DNA from: Burkholderia sp. LMG 13014
GTDB taxonomy: Bacteria; Pseudomonadota; Gammaproteobacteria; Burkholderiales; Burkholderiaceae
DNA length: 38,936 bases
Assembly (NCBI RefSeq): GCF_905232215.1
Contig: NZ_CAJNKE010000017.1
Span: forward strand, 1 to 38,936
Reading direction: 5' to 3'
The notes beneath the pieces are model-generated. The model was not told the DNA's origin. It did not search any database and was given only the letters and a program-made list of their open reading frames with translations. A program made the translations under genes and the position numbers. This document shows positions 32,243 through 38,936 of this stretch, one piece after another (within the stretch, counting starts at the first letter, position 1; each line of letters starts with the position of its first letter).

Positions 32243-33652
32243 CTAACGGCGCGTGGTGGCCTGCAGGTGCGGAGCCGTTTCGTCGGTTGCCGGTGCCGAT
32301 CGCGTCGTTATCCACCACGTGACCGCGGCGAGCGCCGACAAGGCGATCGCCATGACCAGCGCTACCCGCATCGCCGCCGGAAACGGCTGCAGCGTCGCGA
32401 TGCACGCACCGAAAATCGCCACACCGAGCGCCGATCCACTCTGTCGCGCCGCGTTCAGCGCGGCTGCCGCCACGCCGGCGCGGCGCCGGTCGACCGTCCC
32501 GAGCGCCGGCGACGTCGCGGCCGGCGAGATGAATCCCGATGCGAAGCCGATCGCGAGCATCGGCGCGACGGCCAGCCATGCGGGTGTCGTGGCACCGATG
32601 CCCGTCATGCCGAGCGCGCCGGCCGCATAGAGTGCGAACGCCGCGCACATCGTGCCGCGCGAACCGAAGCGCGCAACCAGCCTGCCCGAACACAGCCCGC
32701 CGAGCGCGACCATCGCGGTCATCGGCAGGAACGCGAGCCCCGTGTCGAGCGGGCTCGCGCCGCGGATCTGCCGATAGAACAGGCTGAGCACGAACAGCAG
32801 GCCGTAGAACACGAACGCCGACGCCATCGATACGAACGTCGAGCCGGCGAACAGCCGATTGCGGAAGAACGCGAGCGGCAGCATCGGCTCGCAGCGGCGC
32901 GCTTCGATCGCGACGAACGCGATCCACGCGACGACGCTCGTTATCGCACCACCGACGATCGGCGCCGAGCGCCAGCCGAGCGACGGCCCTTCGATCAGCG
33001 TGCCGATCAGCGCAGCGATCGCGACGATGGCCGCGGCCTGGCCGCCCCAGTCGAAATGCCGCGACGCGTCGACGACGGCGGCGCGCGCGATCGTGCGGCC
33101 GAGCCAGATGCCGGCAAGCCCGAGCGGCAGGTTCACGAAGAAGAGGCTGCGCCACCCGAGCAGATGGATCAGCAGGCCGCCGATCAGCGGTCCCGACGCC
33201 ATCGCGATGCCGCCGCAGCCCATCCACAGGCTGATCGCCGACGCGCGCGCGGCCGGTTCGGGGAATGCGCGATTGAGCAGCGCGAGCGAGCAGGGCACCA
33301 GCATCGCGCTGCCGACACCTTGCAACGCGCGGGCGATCGCGAGCGCCGGAAGGTTCGGCGCGACGCCGCACAGCGCCGACGCGGCAACGAATACCGCGAG
33401 CCCTGCGACATAGACGGTGCGATCGCCGAGCCGGTCGCCGAGCGTGCCGCCCGTCATCAGCAGGCTCGCGAACGCGAGCGTGTACGCGTTCACGATCCAC
33501 TGCAGGCCGGCCACGTGGCTGCCGAACGTATGGGCGATGTCGATGAGCGCGACGTTGACGATGGACGCGTCGAGCAACACGAGCGTGTAGCTCACGCAGG
33601 TCGCGGCGAGCACGCGGCGGGCCGTGGCGCGATTCGGCGCGGCGGCCGTCAT
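32243..33652 (-). CDS. MFS exporter, DHA2 (EmrB/QacA) family
   Basis: The 469-residue protein has about 14 hydrophobic segments and matches drug:H+ antiporters of the DHA2 group: YTLVLLDASIVNVALIDIAH in TM1, GGTLGDRLGDRTVYVAGLAV (motif A), LQGVGSAMLVPCSLALLNRA and GPLIGGLLIHLLGWRSLFFV (motif C region). It should export small toxic compounds or an internal metabolite using the proton gradient. The ATG at 33652 overlaps the stop of the upstream NTF2-like gene by 4 bp (ATGA), so they are translated in tandem; the partner may act on the exported compound. The end lies 60 bp from the TrhA gene, convergent. Confidence 0.92.
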   Translation of the reverse strand: MTAAAPNRATARRVLAATCVSYTLVLLDASIVNVALIDIAHTFGSHVAGLQWIVNAYTLAFASLLMTGGTLGDRLGDRTVYVAGLAVFVAASALCGVAPNLPALAIARALQGVGSAMLVPCSLALLNRAFPEPAARASAISLWMGCGGIAMASGPLIGGLLIHLLGWRSLFFVNLPLGLAGIWLGRTIARAAVVDASRHFDWGGQAAAIVAIAALIGTLIEGPSLGWRSAPIVGGAITSVVAWIAFVAIEARRCEPMLPLAFFRNRLFAGSTFVSMASAFVFYGLLFVLSLFYRQIRGASPLDTGLAFLPMTAMVALGGLCSGRLVARFGSRGTMCAAFALYAAGALGMTGIGATTPAWLAVAPMLAIGFASGFISPAATSPALGTVDRRRAGVAAAALNAARQSGSALGVAIFGACIATLQPFPAAMRVALVMAIALSALAAVTWWITTRSAPATDETAPHLQATTRR

Positions 33653-34080
33653 GCGCGGTCCGTCGCCGGCGTGGCAGCTCGCAGCGCGAGAAAGCCGACC
33701 CATCCCCAGTACACGCGATGATGCGCGATCAGCCCGTCGCGCAGATCCATCACCTCGACGAGATCGACCTGGTCGCCGTCCGGCGTAGCGCGCGGATATT
33801 CCCACGTGAGCTGGCGGCCGTTCGAGAAGAACAGCCCGGTGCGGTACCAGCACCCGAGCCGGTTGCCCGGATTGCGCAGGCCTGCCGCGAAGAACGCGCC
33901 GATCGCGGCCTTGCCGTGCAGCACGCCGGAGCCGTGATCGGGCAGCGTGACGACGATCAGCGGCGTTTCGAGCACCGCGTCGTCGGCATACAGCGCCATC
34001 AGCGCATCGACGTCGCGCGCGACGACGGCCGCGTGCCAGCCTTCATAAATGTGCCGGGCATCGGCGTCGGCGTGCGTCAT
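33649..34080 (-). CDS. SnoaL/NTF2-like protein coupled to the MFS exporter
   Basis: A 143-residue cytoplasmic protein of the ketosteroid isomerase/SnoaL type: GWHAAVVARDVDALMALYAD, then DAVLETPLIVVTLPDHG, AAIGAFFAAGLRNPG and the closing VDLVEVMDLRDGLIAHHRVY. The fold usually forms a hydrophobic pocket in enzymes that isomerise or cyclise small hydrophobic molecules. The ATGA overlap with the MFS gene shows co-translation. No clear signal peptide or catalytic acid assignment is possible. Confidence 0.87.
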   Translation of the reverse strand: MTHADADARHIYEGWHAAVVARDVDALMALYADDAVLETPLIVVTLPDHGSGVLHGKAAIGAFFAAGLRNPGNRLGCWYRTGLFFSNGRQLTWEYPRATPDGDQVDLVEVMDLRDGLIAHHRVYWGWVGFLALRAATPATDRA

Positions 34081-34198
34081 GGCGGGTTCCCGTGATCATC
34101 GATAACGGAACCCACTGTAGGGGCGTGCCGCCTCGGGACGTTTCACGTCAACCCGAAACGTGGATGTCGCCGCGGCGCAGGCGGCCGCGTGCCGGCTG

Positions 34199-34552
34199 TT
34201 ATCCCGCCAGCGCGTCGAGATTCAGCCCATACGACTTCCCGATCCACACCGCGCAATCGCGATGATCGCGCAGTTCGTCGTTCGTATTCGGATGCAGGAA
34301 GATGTCGAGCGCGCCGTGGTTCAGCACGAGCCACGGCACGATGTCGTCGAATCGCGCGGCGTCGAACGCGATCTGGTACGACCAGGCCGGGTGCGGGCCG
34401 ACGAGGCGCTCGTGAAAGCGGCCGAGTTCGATGACTGCGCCGAACCGTTCGTCGACGACCTGGCGAAACGCCCAGGCCGCGTCGCGGCTGGCTGCATCGA
34501 AATAGACGTGCGCGTGCCAACTGTCGATGGCGGTGGTGTCGAGGGCAGCCAT
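34199..34552 (-). CDS. DOPA 4,5-dioxygenase-family protein
   Basis: A 117-residue protein of the DOPA 4,5-dioxygenase-like family, with conserved histidines in SWHAHVYFDA, RFHERLVGPHPAWSYQIAFD and WLVLNHGALDIFLHPNTNDE. Fungal and plant relatives open the aromatic ring of DOPA with non-haem iron; bacterial members are mostly uncharacterised. The ATG at 34552 is chosen because the HAHVYFD motif follows at the usual distance and the upstream part is not conserved-looking. It stands alone. Confidence 0.87.
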   Translation of the reverse strand: MAALDTTAIDSWHAHVYFDAASRDAAWAFRQVVDERFGAVIELGRFHERLVGPHPAWSYQIAFDAARFDDIVPWLVLNHGALDIFLHPNTNDELRDHRDCAVWIGKSYGLNLDALAG

Positions 34553-35043
34553 GAAAGGACTCGATAAAAATGGGAATGCATGAGGTGCCGTGCGAAACGG
34601 CCGATGCGTGATTATCGCGCGTCCTTGCTGTGTGTGTCGTGTCGCTATCCGGTAATCCGGGCGCGATGATTTGTCCTGAATCACAAGAACCGTTCGATTC
34701 GAGGAAGCCGGAGCTCGAGGTATCCGCACGCGCGATATCACGCCGGAAGCCTTGTCGCAGGTACGCCGGCCAAGATCGCACCGGCAACACGTCATTTCGG
34801 AAATTGAAAAAGCGCTGTGTGCGTCGCTTCGGATCGTCTGAACAATGGCGATCAGGGCGTTGAATGAATTAAAGAAATTCCGATTTGGCGGGATTCGCGC
34901 ATGACGCGGTTTGCGCACCGAATTCCGAAGCCGAAAATATCAATTGCAGATTCGGCTATTCAAGCGGAATGCGGCGCGACATACGATGGTTTCAACGCAT
35001 CGTCGAACACGATCGATGCGGGGACAACCACCTGGAGGCCACT
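34553..35043. other. Intergenic region between divergent genes
   Basis: About 490 bases, A/T-richer in places (34800-34970), with no supported gene. Promoters for both flanking genes should lie here. A CGCATCG/CGATGCG stem (34996-35020) lies just before the ribosome site of the DUF4148 gene. Confidence 0.5.
34996..35020 (+). promoter_or_regulatory. Leader hairpin before the DUF4148 gene
   Basis: CGCATCG (34996-35002) and CGATGCG (35014-35020) form a perfect 7-bp stem with an 11-base loop about 12 bp before the GGAGG ribosome site. It could influence translation or bind a regulator; this is weak evidence. Confidence 0.3.
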
Positions 35044-35421
35044 ATGCGATCCCTCGTTCCCGTTGCTGTACTTTCCTGCGCACTCGTTGCGCTGCCCACC
35101 GTCAGCTTTGCGCAGTCGGCTGCTCTCGATGGCGCGCCGTATGCGGCACAGCTGAACTGGTCGGCGGCGCGTGCCGAGACCAACGCACAACTGATGCAGA
35201 TGACGCGCGCCGGCTATCGCGCGACGTCGGCCGGCAACCAGAACTATCCGCTCGCGATGCAGCGTGCGCTCGAACGTGTCCGCAATCCGGTGCCGGACCG
35301 GTCGCGCGAAGAGCGGGCCGAGATGGAGGCCCGCGCCTCGCGCGATGCGCAGGGCGGCCATCCGGTCAAGGCGTTCTTCGTGAAGACCGCGTACTACCTG
35401 AAGGGCGAGAACACGTTCTGA
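35044..35421 (+). CDS. DUF4148 domain exported protein
   Basis: A 125-residue protein with a signal peptide (MRSLVPVAVLSCALVALPTV, cleavage near SFAQS). The mature part has AETNAQLMQMTRAGYRATSA, then NYPLAMQRALERVRN, the pattern of DUF4148, a short domain almost confined to Burkholderiales and present in many copies there. Function is unknown. GGAGG precedes the ATG at good spacing. The C-terminal tail (GGHPVKAFFVKTAYYLKGEN) is short and basic. Confidence 0.87.
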   Translation: MRSLVPVAVLSCALVALPTVSFAQSAALDGAPYAAQLNWSAARAETNAQLMQMTRAGYRATSAGNQNYPLAMQRALERVRNPVPDRSREERAEMEARASRDAQGGHPVKAFFVKTAYYLKGENTF

Positions 35422-35644
35422 TGCGGGAGACGAGCATGGCTTGCACGATCCGATTTGCCGGCGTCGTGCGCGCGTCGGCGCCACGCCGGCTACCGGACGC
35501 GCGAGCGACGCAGCGGCGGAATGATGGGCACGGCGCGCGGCGTCGTGCGAAGCACCCGCACCATGCGCGCCGCGACGTCGTTGGGTGCCGCAGCGGTTGG
35601 CCGGCTTTCGAGGCGAGCGACGCGCCCGCCAACGGGAGCCCATC

Positions 35645-36133
35645 ATGAAGGGCAACCGTAAGCACCGTCGCCACGTGCCGCTGACTCGCGAGTGGCTGCT
35701 GCCGCTGCCGCCCGTGCACGCGCGCGACATCTCGCTGAAATGCCACATGGCGCTCGTCGCGCTGCGTGGCGGGCATGGCAACGAGGCGCTGCTGATGCGC
35801 TTGCGCACGAGCGTCTATCTGGTGTTCCTGGCGCTCGACGACGCGGTGAGCGCTGACGCGGACATCGACGTGTGCGTCGACGCGGAGCGTGCGCTCGATG
35901 CGGGCGTGGCGCGCGCGGCGCAAAGCGGCGCATGGACGCTGCGCGACGACGAATGCGCGGTGCTCGAGCATGTGCTCGCGGCGAACGACGCGTGCGTCAC
36001 GACGCTCACGCGGCATCGGCTGGCCGAGCTGTGGGAGCATGTCTGCACGTTCGCGTCGAGCGGCCAGCCGGCGCTCGTCGCGAGCGCGGCGGAGAAGATG
36101 CGCGAGCACGCGGCCGAATCGCTGGCCGCGTAG
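35645..36133 (+). CDS. Conserved-looking hypothetical protein
   Basis: A 162-residue, alanine-rich, mostly helical protein that starts MKGNRKHRRHVPLTREWLLP and continues VHARDISLKCHMALVALRGG. No membrane segment, signal or known domain is visible. The frame is supported by steady third-position G/C and by a GGGAG ribosome site. The name and function are not known to me. It is followed by the hpnH terminator, which may also serve this gene. Confidence 0.65.
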   Translation: MKGNRKHRRHVPLTREWLLPLPPVHARDISLKCHMALVALRGGHGNEALLMRLRTSVYLVFLALDDAVSADADIDVCVDAERALDAGVARAAQSGAWTLRDDECAVLEHVLAANDACVTTLTRHRLAELWEHVCTFASSGQPALVASAAEKMREHAAESLAA

Positions 36134-36284
36134 CGTCGCACCGGTTTCGCAGGGAGAGTGGAGGAGACAGGGCCGGCCGCACCGGCATGGCCGACACAGT
36201 CGCGTTGATTCAACGCATGCGTGGCTGTCGCGGCACTCAATACGGTGACGGCGGAGCGCGACTCGAAACCGCGGCCCAAAACAA

Positions 36285-36322
36285 AAGCGCCACGGAGCGG
36301 ACTCCGTGGCGCTTCTTTTTTT
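36285..36322. terminator. Bidirectional terminator downstream of hpnH
   Basis: Perfect 13-bp stem AAGCGCCACGGAG (36285-36297), loop CGGA, CTCCGTGGCGCTT (36302-36314), followed by CTTTTTTT on the plus strand. On the minus strand it is followed by TTGTTTT, so it can end both the hpnH transcript and the rightward one. Confidence 0.9.
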
Positions 36323-36364
36323 CCCGCTGGCGCGGAGGCATGGCCCCCGCGTGGCGAAACGCGC

Positions 36365-37525
36365 TTAGGCTGCGGCGGCCGGCTTCGCCGGCTTTTGCAG
36401 CTTGCCCTTGCCGGCGCGCTGGATTTCCTCGAGCTTGATCTCGACGTGGCGCGAGAACACGTACTCGGCCGGGCGCTGCTTGTCGATCGGAATGTCCGGT
36501 GCGAACGGGCCGTCGGTCTTGATGCCCTTGCGGCTCACGGCGAACGCCTTCAGCGGATGCGCCATCGTGTCCATCACGGCGGTCGCTTCGAAGCCGCAGT
36601 GGACCATGCAGTCCGCGCACTTCTCGTAGTTGCCGACGCCGTAGTTGTCCCAGTTCGTGTCTTCCATCAGTTCCTTGAAGGTCTTCACGTAACCTTCGCC
36701 GACCAGATAGCACGGCTTCTGCCAGCCGAACACGGTACGCGCCGGGTTGCCCCACGGCGTGCACTTGTAGGTCTGGTTGCCGGCCAGGAAGTCGAGGAAC
36801 AGCGACGACTGGCTGAACGACCAGCGCTTGCCGCCATCGCCGCGCTTCAGGATCTCGCGGAACAGGTTCTTCGTCTTGTCGCGGTTCAGGAAGTGCTGCT
36901 GATCCGGTGCGCGCTCGTACGCGTAGCCCGGCGACACGGTGATGCCGTCGACGCCGATCGGCCCCAGCGTATCGAAGAACTTCGCGACGCGTTCCGGCAC
37001 GGCATCGTTGAACAGCGTGCAGTTGATGTTCACGCGGAAGCCGCGGCGCTTCGCTTCCTTGATGGCCGCGACCGCCTTGTCGTACACGCCTTCCTGCGAT
37101 ACCGAGTGGTCGTGCGCCTGCTGGTCACCGTCGAGGTGGACCGACCAGACGAAGTACGGGCTCGGCTGGTAGTCGTCCATCTTCTTTTCCATCAGCAGCG
37201 CGTTCGTGCAGAGGTAGACGAACTTCTTGCGCTTCATGATGCCGCGGACGATTTCCGGCATTTCCTTGTGCAGCAGCGGCTCGCCGCCTGCGATCGACAC
37301 GATCGGTGCGCCGCACTCGTCGACCGCTTCCAGGCATTCCTGGACGGACAGGCGCTGGTTCAGGATGGGATCCGGGTAATCGATCTTGCCGCAGCCGTTG
37401 CACGCGAGGTTGCAGCGGAACAGCGGCTCGAGCATCAGCGCGAGCGGATAGCGTTTGTTGCCGGACAGGTGTTGGCGCGTGATGTACGCGCCGACGCGGA
37501 CTTGCTGGAGCAGCGGAATAGACAA
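36365..37525 (-). CDS. hpnH: Hopanoid biosynthesis radical SAM protein HpnH
   Basis: The 386-residue protein carries the radical SAM cluster CxxxCxxC at Cys38, Cys42 and Cys45 (RCNLACNGCGKIDYP), the GGEPLL motif and a C-terminal cysteine region (CADCMVHCGFEA). HpnH joins adenosine to hopene, the first step to extended bacteriohopanepolyols in Burkholderia and other bacteria. The start is a TTG at 37525 with a perfect AAGGAGG seven bases upstream, which makes it convincing. It starts 12 bp after the end of ispH and shares its transcript. The C-terminal tail is rich in lysine and alanine. Confidence 0.95.
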   Translation of the reverse strand: MSIPLLQQVRVGAYITRQHLSGNKRYPLALMLEPLFRCNLACNGCGKIDYPDPILNQRLSVQECLEAVDECGAPIVSIAGGEPLLHKEMPEIVRGIMKRKKFVYLCTNALLMEKKMDDYQPSPYFVWSVHLDGDQQAHDHSVSQEGVYDKAVAAIKEAKRRGFRVNINCTLFNDAVPERVAKFFDTLGPIGVDGITVSPGYAYERAPDQQHFLNRDKTKNLFREILKRGDGGKRWSFSQSSLFLDFLAGNQTYKCTPWGNPARTVFGWQKPCYLVGEGYVKTFKELMEDTNWDNYGVGNYEKCADCMVHCGFEATAVMDTMAHPLKAFAVSRKGIKTDGPFAPDIPIDKQRPAEYVFSRHVEIKLEEIQRAGKGKLQKPAKPAAAA

Positions 37526-37537
37526 GAGATGTCCTCC

Positions 37538-38479
37538 TTAAACTTCGCGGGCGACAGCTTGCGTGAGCTTCGCCGGCAGCTTGAATTCGACCTTTTCCTC
37601 ACGGCCCGCCATCGTCGTGACGTCGACGGGACCCAGCGCGCGCAACGCGCCGATTACATCTTCGACCATCTCCTCGGGCGCGGACGCCCCGGCGGTCAGC
37701 CCAACGGTCTTCGCATTCGCGAACCATTCGGCCTTTACTTCTGAACCGTCGGCGACGAGGTAGCTCGGCACACCGCTTTCGGTGCCGATCTCGCGCAGAC
37801 GGTTCGAGTTCGAGCTGTTCGTCGCACCGACGACGAGCAGTACATCAACCTGTTCGCTCAGCTCGCGCACGGCGGCCTGGCGATTTTGCGTCGCGTAGCA
37901 GATGTCGCGCGTGTCCGGGCCGACGAGGTCGGTGAACCGGCGCTGCAGCGCTTCGATGATGCCGCGCGTATCGTCGACCGACAGCGTGGTCTGCGTAATG
38001 TACGCGACCGGCGTGTCGACGGGCAGCGTCAGCGTATCGACTTCGGCTTCGCTCTGCACGAGGATCACCTCGGCCGGAATCTGGCCGATCGTACCCTCGA
38101 CTTCCGGGTGGCCCGCATGGCCGATCAGGATCAGCCGGCGGCCCGCCGCGACATACTGGCGGCCCTGCACGTGCACTTTCGTGACGAGCGGGCAGGTGGC
38201 GTCGAGCACGTCGAGCCCGCGCGTTTCCGCGTCGCGCTCGACCGTCTGGGCGACACCGTGCGCGCTGAAGATCGCGACAGCACCGTGGGGCACCTCGTCG
38301 AGTTCCTCAACGAATCGCGCCCCTTTATTACGCAGGTTTTCGACGACATGCCGGTTATGCACGATCTCATGACGCACATAGACCGGCGCACCGTGCTGTT
38401 GCAGCGCGCGGTCGACGATCTCGATCGCACGGACAACCCCCGCACAAAAGCCGCGGGGCTGGGCAAGGATGGCTCGCAT
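37538..38479 (-). CDS. ispH: 4-hydroxy-3-methylbut-2-enyl diphosphate reductase
   Basis: The 313-residue protein matches IspH/Lyt[21 protein letters not shown] with Cys12, [21 protein letters not shown] with Cys96, and [11 protein letters not shown] with Cys194; these three cysteines hold the iron-sulfur cluster. It makes isopentenyl and dimethylallyl diphosphate in the last step of the non-mevalonate pathway. The ATG at 38479 is chosen because IspH starts there; an upstream GTG at 38527 adds non-conserved residues. It leads straight into hpnH, linking isoprenoid supply with hopanoid synthesis. Confidence 0.95.
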   Translation of the reverse strand: MRAILAQPRGFCAGVVRAIEIVDRALQQHGAPVYVRHEIVHNRHVVENLRNKGARFVEELDEVPHGAVAIFSAHGVAQTVERDAETRGLDVLDATCPLVTKVHVQGRQYVAAGRRLILIGHAGHPEVEGTIGQIPAEVILVQSEAEVDTLTLPVDTPVAYITQTTLSVDDTRGIIEALQRRFTDLVGPDTRDICYATQNRQAAVRELSEQVDVLLVVGATNSSNSNRLREIGTESGVPSYLVADGSEVKAEWFANAKTVGLTAGASAPEEMVEDVIGALRALGPVDVTTMAGREEKVEFKLPAKLTQAVAREV

Positions 38480-38771
38480 AAGTGAGCGAACTCCGACGAC
38501 AGACGCCGGGGTTCGAGGAGCTGGCACTCGCTCGCTCGCCCCGGCTTGATGTTATGAAGGCAGGAACGAACCGGCCGGCCAGGCCCCGGAACCCCGAATT
38601 AATCGCGCATTTTAACTCTATCGGGAAGTCCTTGCTCTGGTGCTGTGATTGGCGTGTTGCATTTGCGGGAGAGCCGCGTCGGCGCTGGCGCGCGCGGAAC
38701 CCAGTAAACTATGCGGTTTCGCGGGCAGCCGCTCCGGCTGCCTGGCGTCGCGCTCATTTCAAGGCCATTCG
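38480..38771. other. Intergenic control region
   Basis: About 290 bases between the leftward ispH-hpnH pair and the rightward genes. It should contain promoters for both. An A/T-richer stretch lies around 38595-38650. No palindrome or clear -35/-10 pair was recognised. Confidence 0.45.
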
Positions 38772-38885
38772 ATGACCGTCGATTCTTACGCGTTTTGCCC
38801 GACCGCCCGTGCGGTTTCGGGTGTTTTGTTCCTGACCCCTATTGAATTTGCCCATGCCGGCGCCCGGCAGGAGGCGTGCCGATGA
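38772..38885 (+). CDS. Possible short leader frame (37 residues)
   Basis: A short frame, MTVDSYAFCPTARAVSGVLF and onward to AGARQEACR, whose stop overlaps the next start as ATGA at 38882-38885. The overlap favours translational coupling, but the peptide resembles no family, and the ribosome site is weak. It may be chance. Confidence 0.25.
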   Translation: MTVDSYAFCPTARAVSGVLFLTPIEFAHAGARQEACR

Positions 38886-38936
38886 TGCTGGTTCTCGCTT
38901 TCCTGGTGTCCGGCCTGTCGTTGATGATCTGGATTG
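38882..38936 (+). CDS. N-terminus of a membrane protein, possibly HpnI
   Basis: The window ends 18 residues into a frame that starts MMLVLAFLVSGLSLMIWI, a hydrophobic membrane-type N-terminus. The neighbouring hpnH suggests a hopanoid gene; HpnI, a glycosyltransferase, begins with such a segment. With so little sequence this is only a guess. Confidence 0.4.
   Translation, partial: MMLVLAFLVSGLSLMIWI

Noticed and set aside
35436-35648. Short plus-strand frame between the DUF4148 gene and the next gene
   Set aside because: Arginine-rich, no family resemblance and overlapping the better-supported start at 35645.

Overview
The window looks like a stretch of a Burkholderia chromosome, most likely the Burkholderia cepacia complex. 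The base composition is very GC-rich with strong third-position G/C. It carries a DUF4148 protein typical of Burkholderiales, a hopanoid gene (hpnH) next to ispH, and a cable-pilus (cbl) locus of the kind known from B. cenocepacia. No tRNA, rRNA, insertion sequence, prophage or CRISPR array was seen. All calls come from reading the sequence; no database search was run.

Left part (1-8100). The C-terminus of a cytosine-deaminase-like amidohydrolase and a secreted NTF2-fold protein are followed by a heptanucleotide repeat array and a LysR regulator. Next comes a metabolic block: a periplasmic polar-amino-acid binding protein without a permease, a phytanoyl-CoA-dioxygenase-family Fe(II)/2-oxoglutarate enzyme, and two leftward regulators (HutC-type GntR and XRE-cupin). 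A rightward set follows: class II aldolase, DapA/NanA-family aldolase and a YiiM-like MOSC protein. The gap between the XRE-cupin gene and the aldolase holds a palindrome that overlaps a predicted promoter.

Middle (8100-15400) is housekeeping and accessory genes: a short-chain dehydrogenase, YceH, a three-gene leftward cluster of secreted or unknown proteins, a fungal-type secretory lipase with a strong terminator, and class I DAHP synthase (aroG type).

The centrepiece (15650-27154) is the cable-pilus cluster: chaperone (cblB), major pilin (cblA), a terminator-like hairpin, usher (cblC), tip adhesin (cblD) and sensor kinase cblS. A convergent second sensor kinase (cblT) and a response regulator (cblR) follow. 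The kinases are BvgS-like, with a periplasmic solute-binding-type sensor, transmitter and receiver; only CblT carries an Hpt domain. CblR has an RcsB-like output domain. Two 14-bp boxes resembling RcsB/BvgA-family sites lie in the A/T-richer leader upstream of cblB. Together these suggest a self-contained sensor, phosphorelay and pilus circuit.

Right part (27200-38936): a secreted PRC-barrel protein; a DapF-family epimerase divergent from cstA and its small partner, with TACGTA repeats between them; a hemolysin III/TrhA protein; an MFS exporter overlapping an NTF2-like gene; a DOPA-dioxygenase-family protein; a DUF4148 protein; an unknown protein; and the leftward ispH-hpnH pair. The start of a membrane protein, possibly HpnI, is cut by the right edge.
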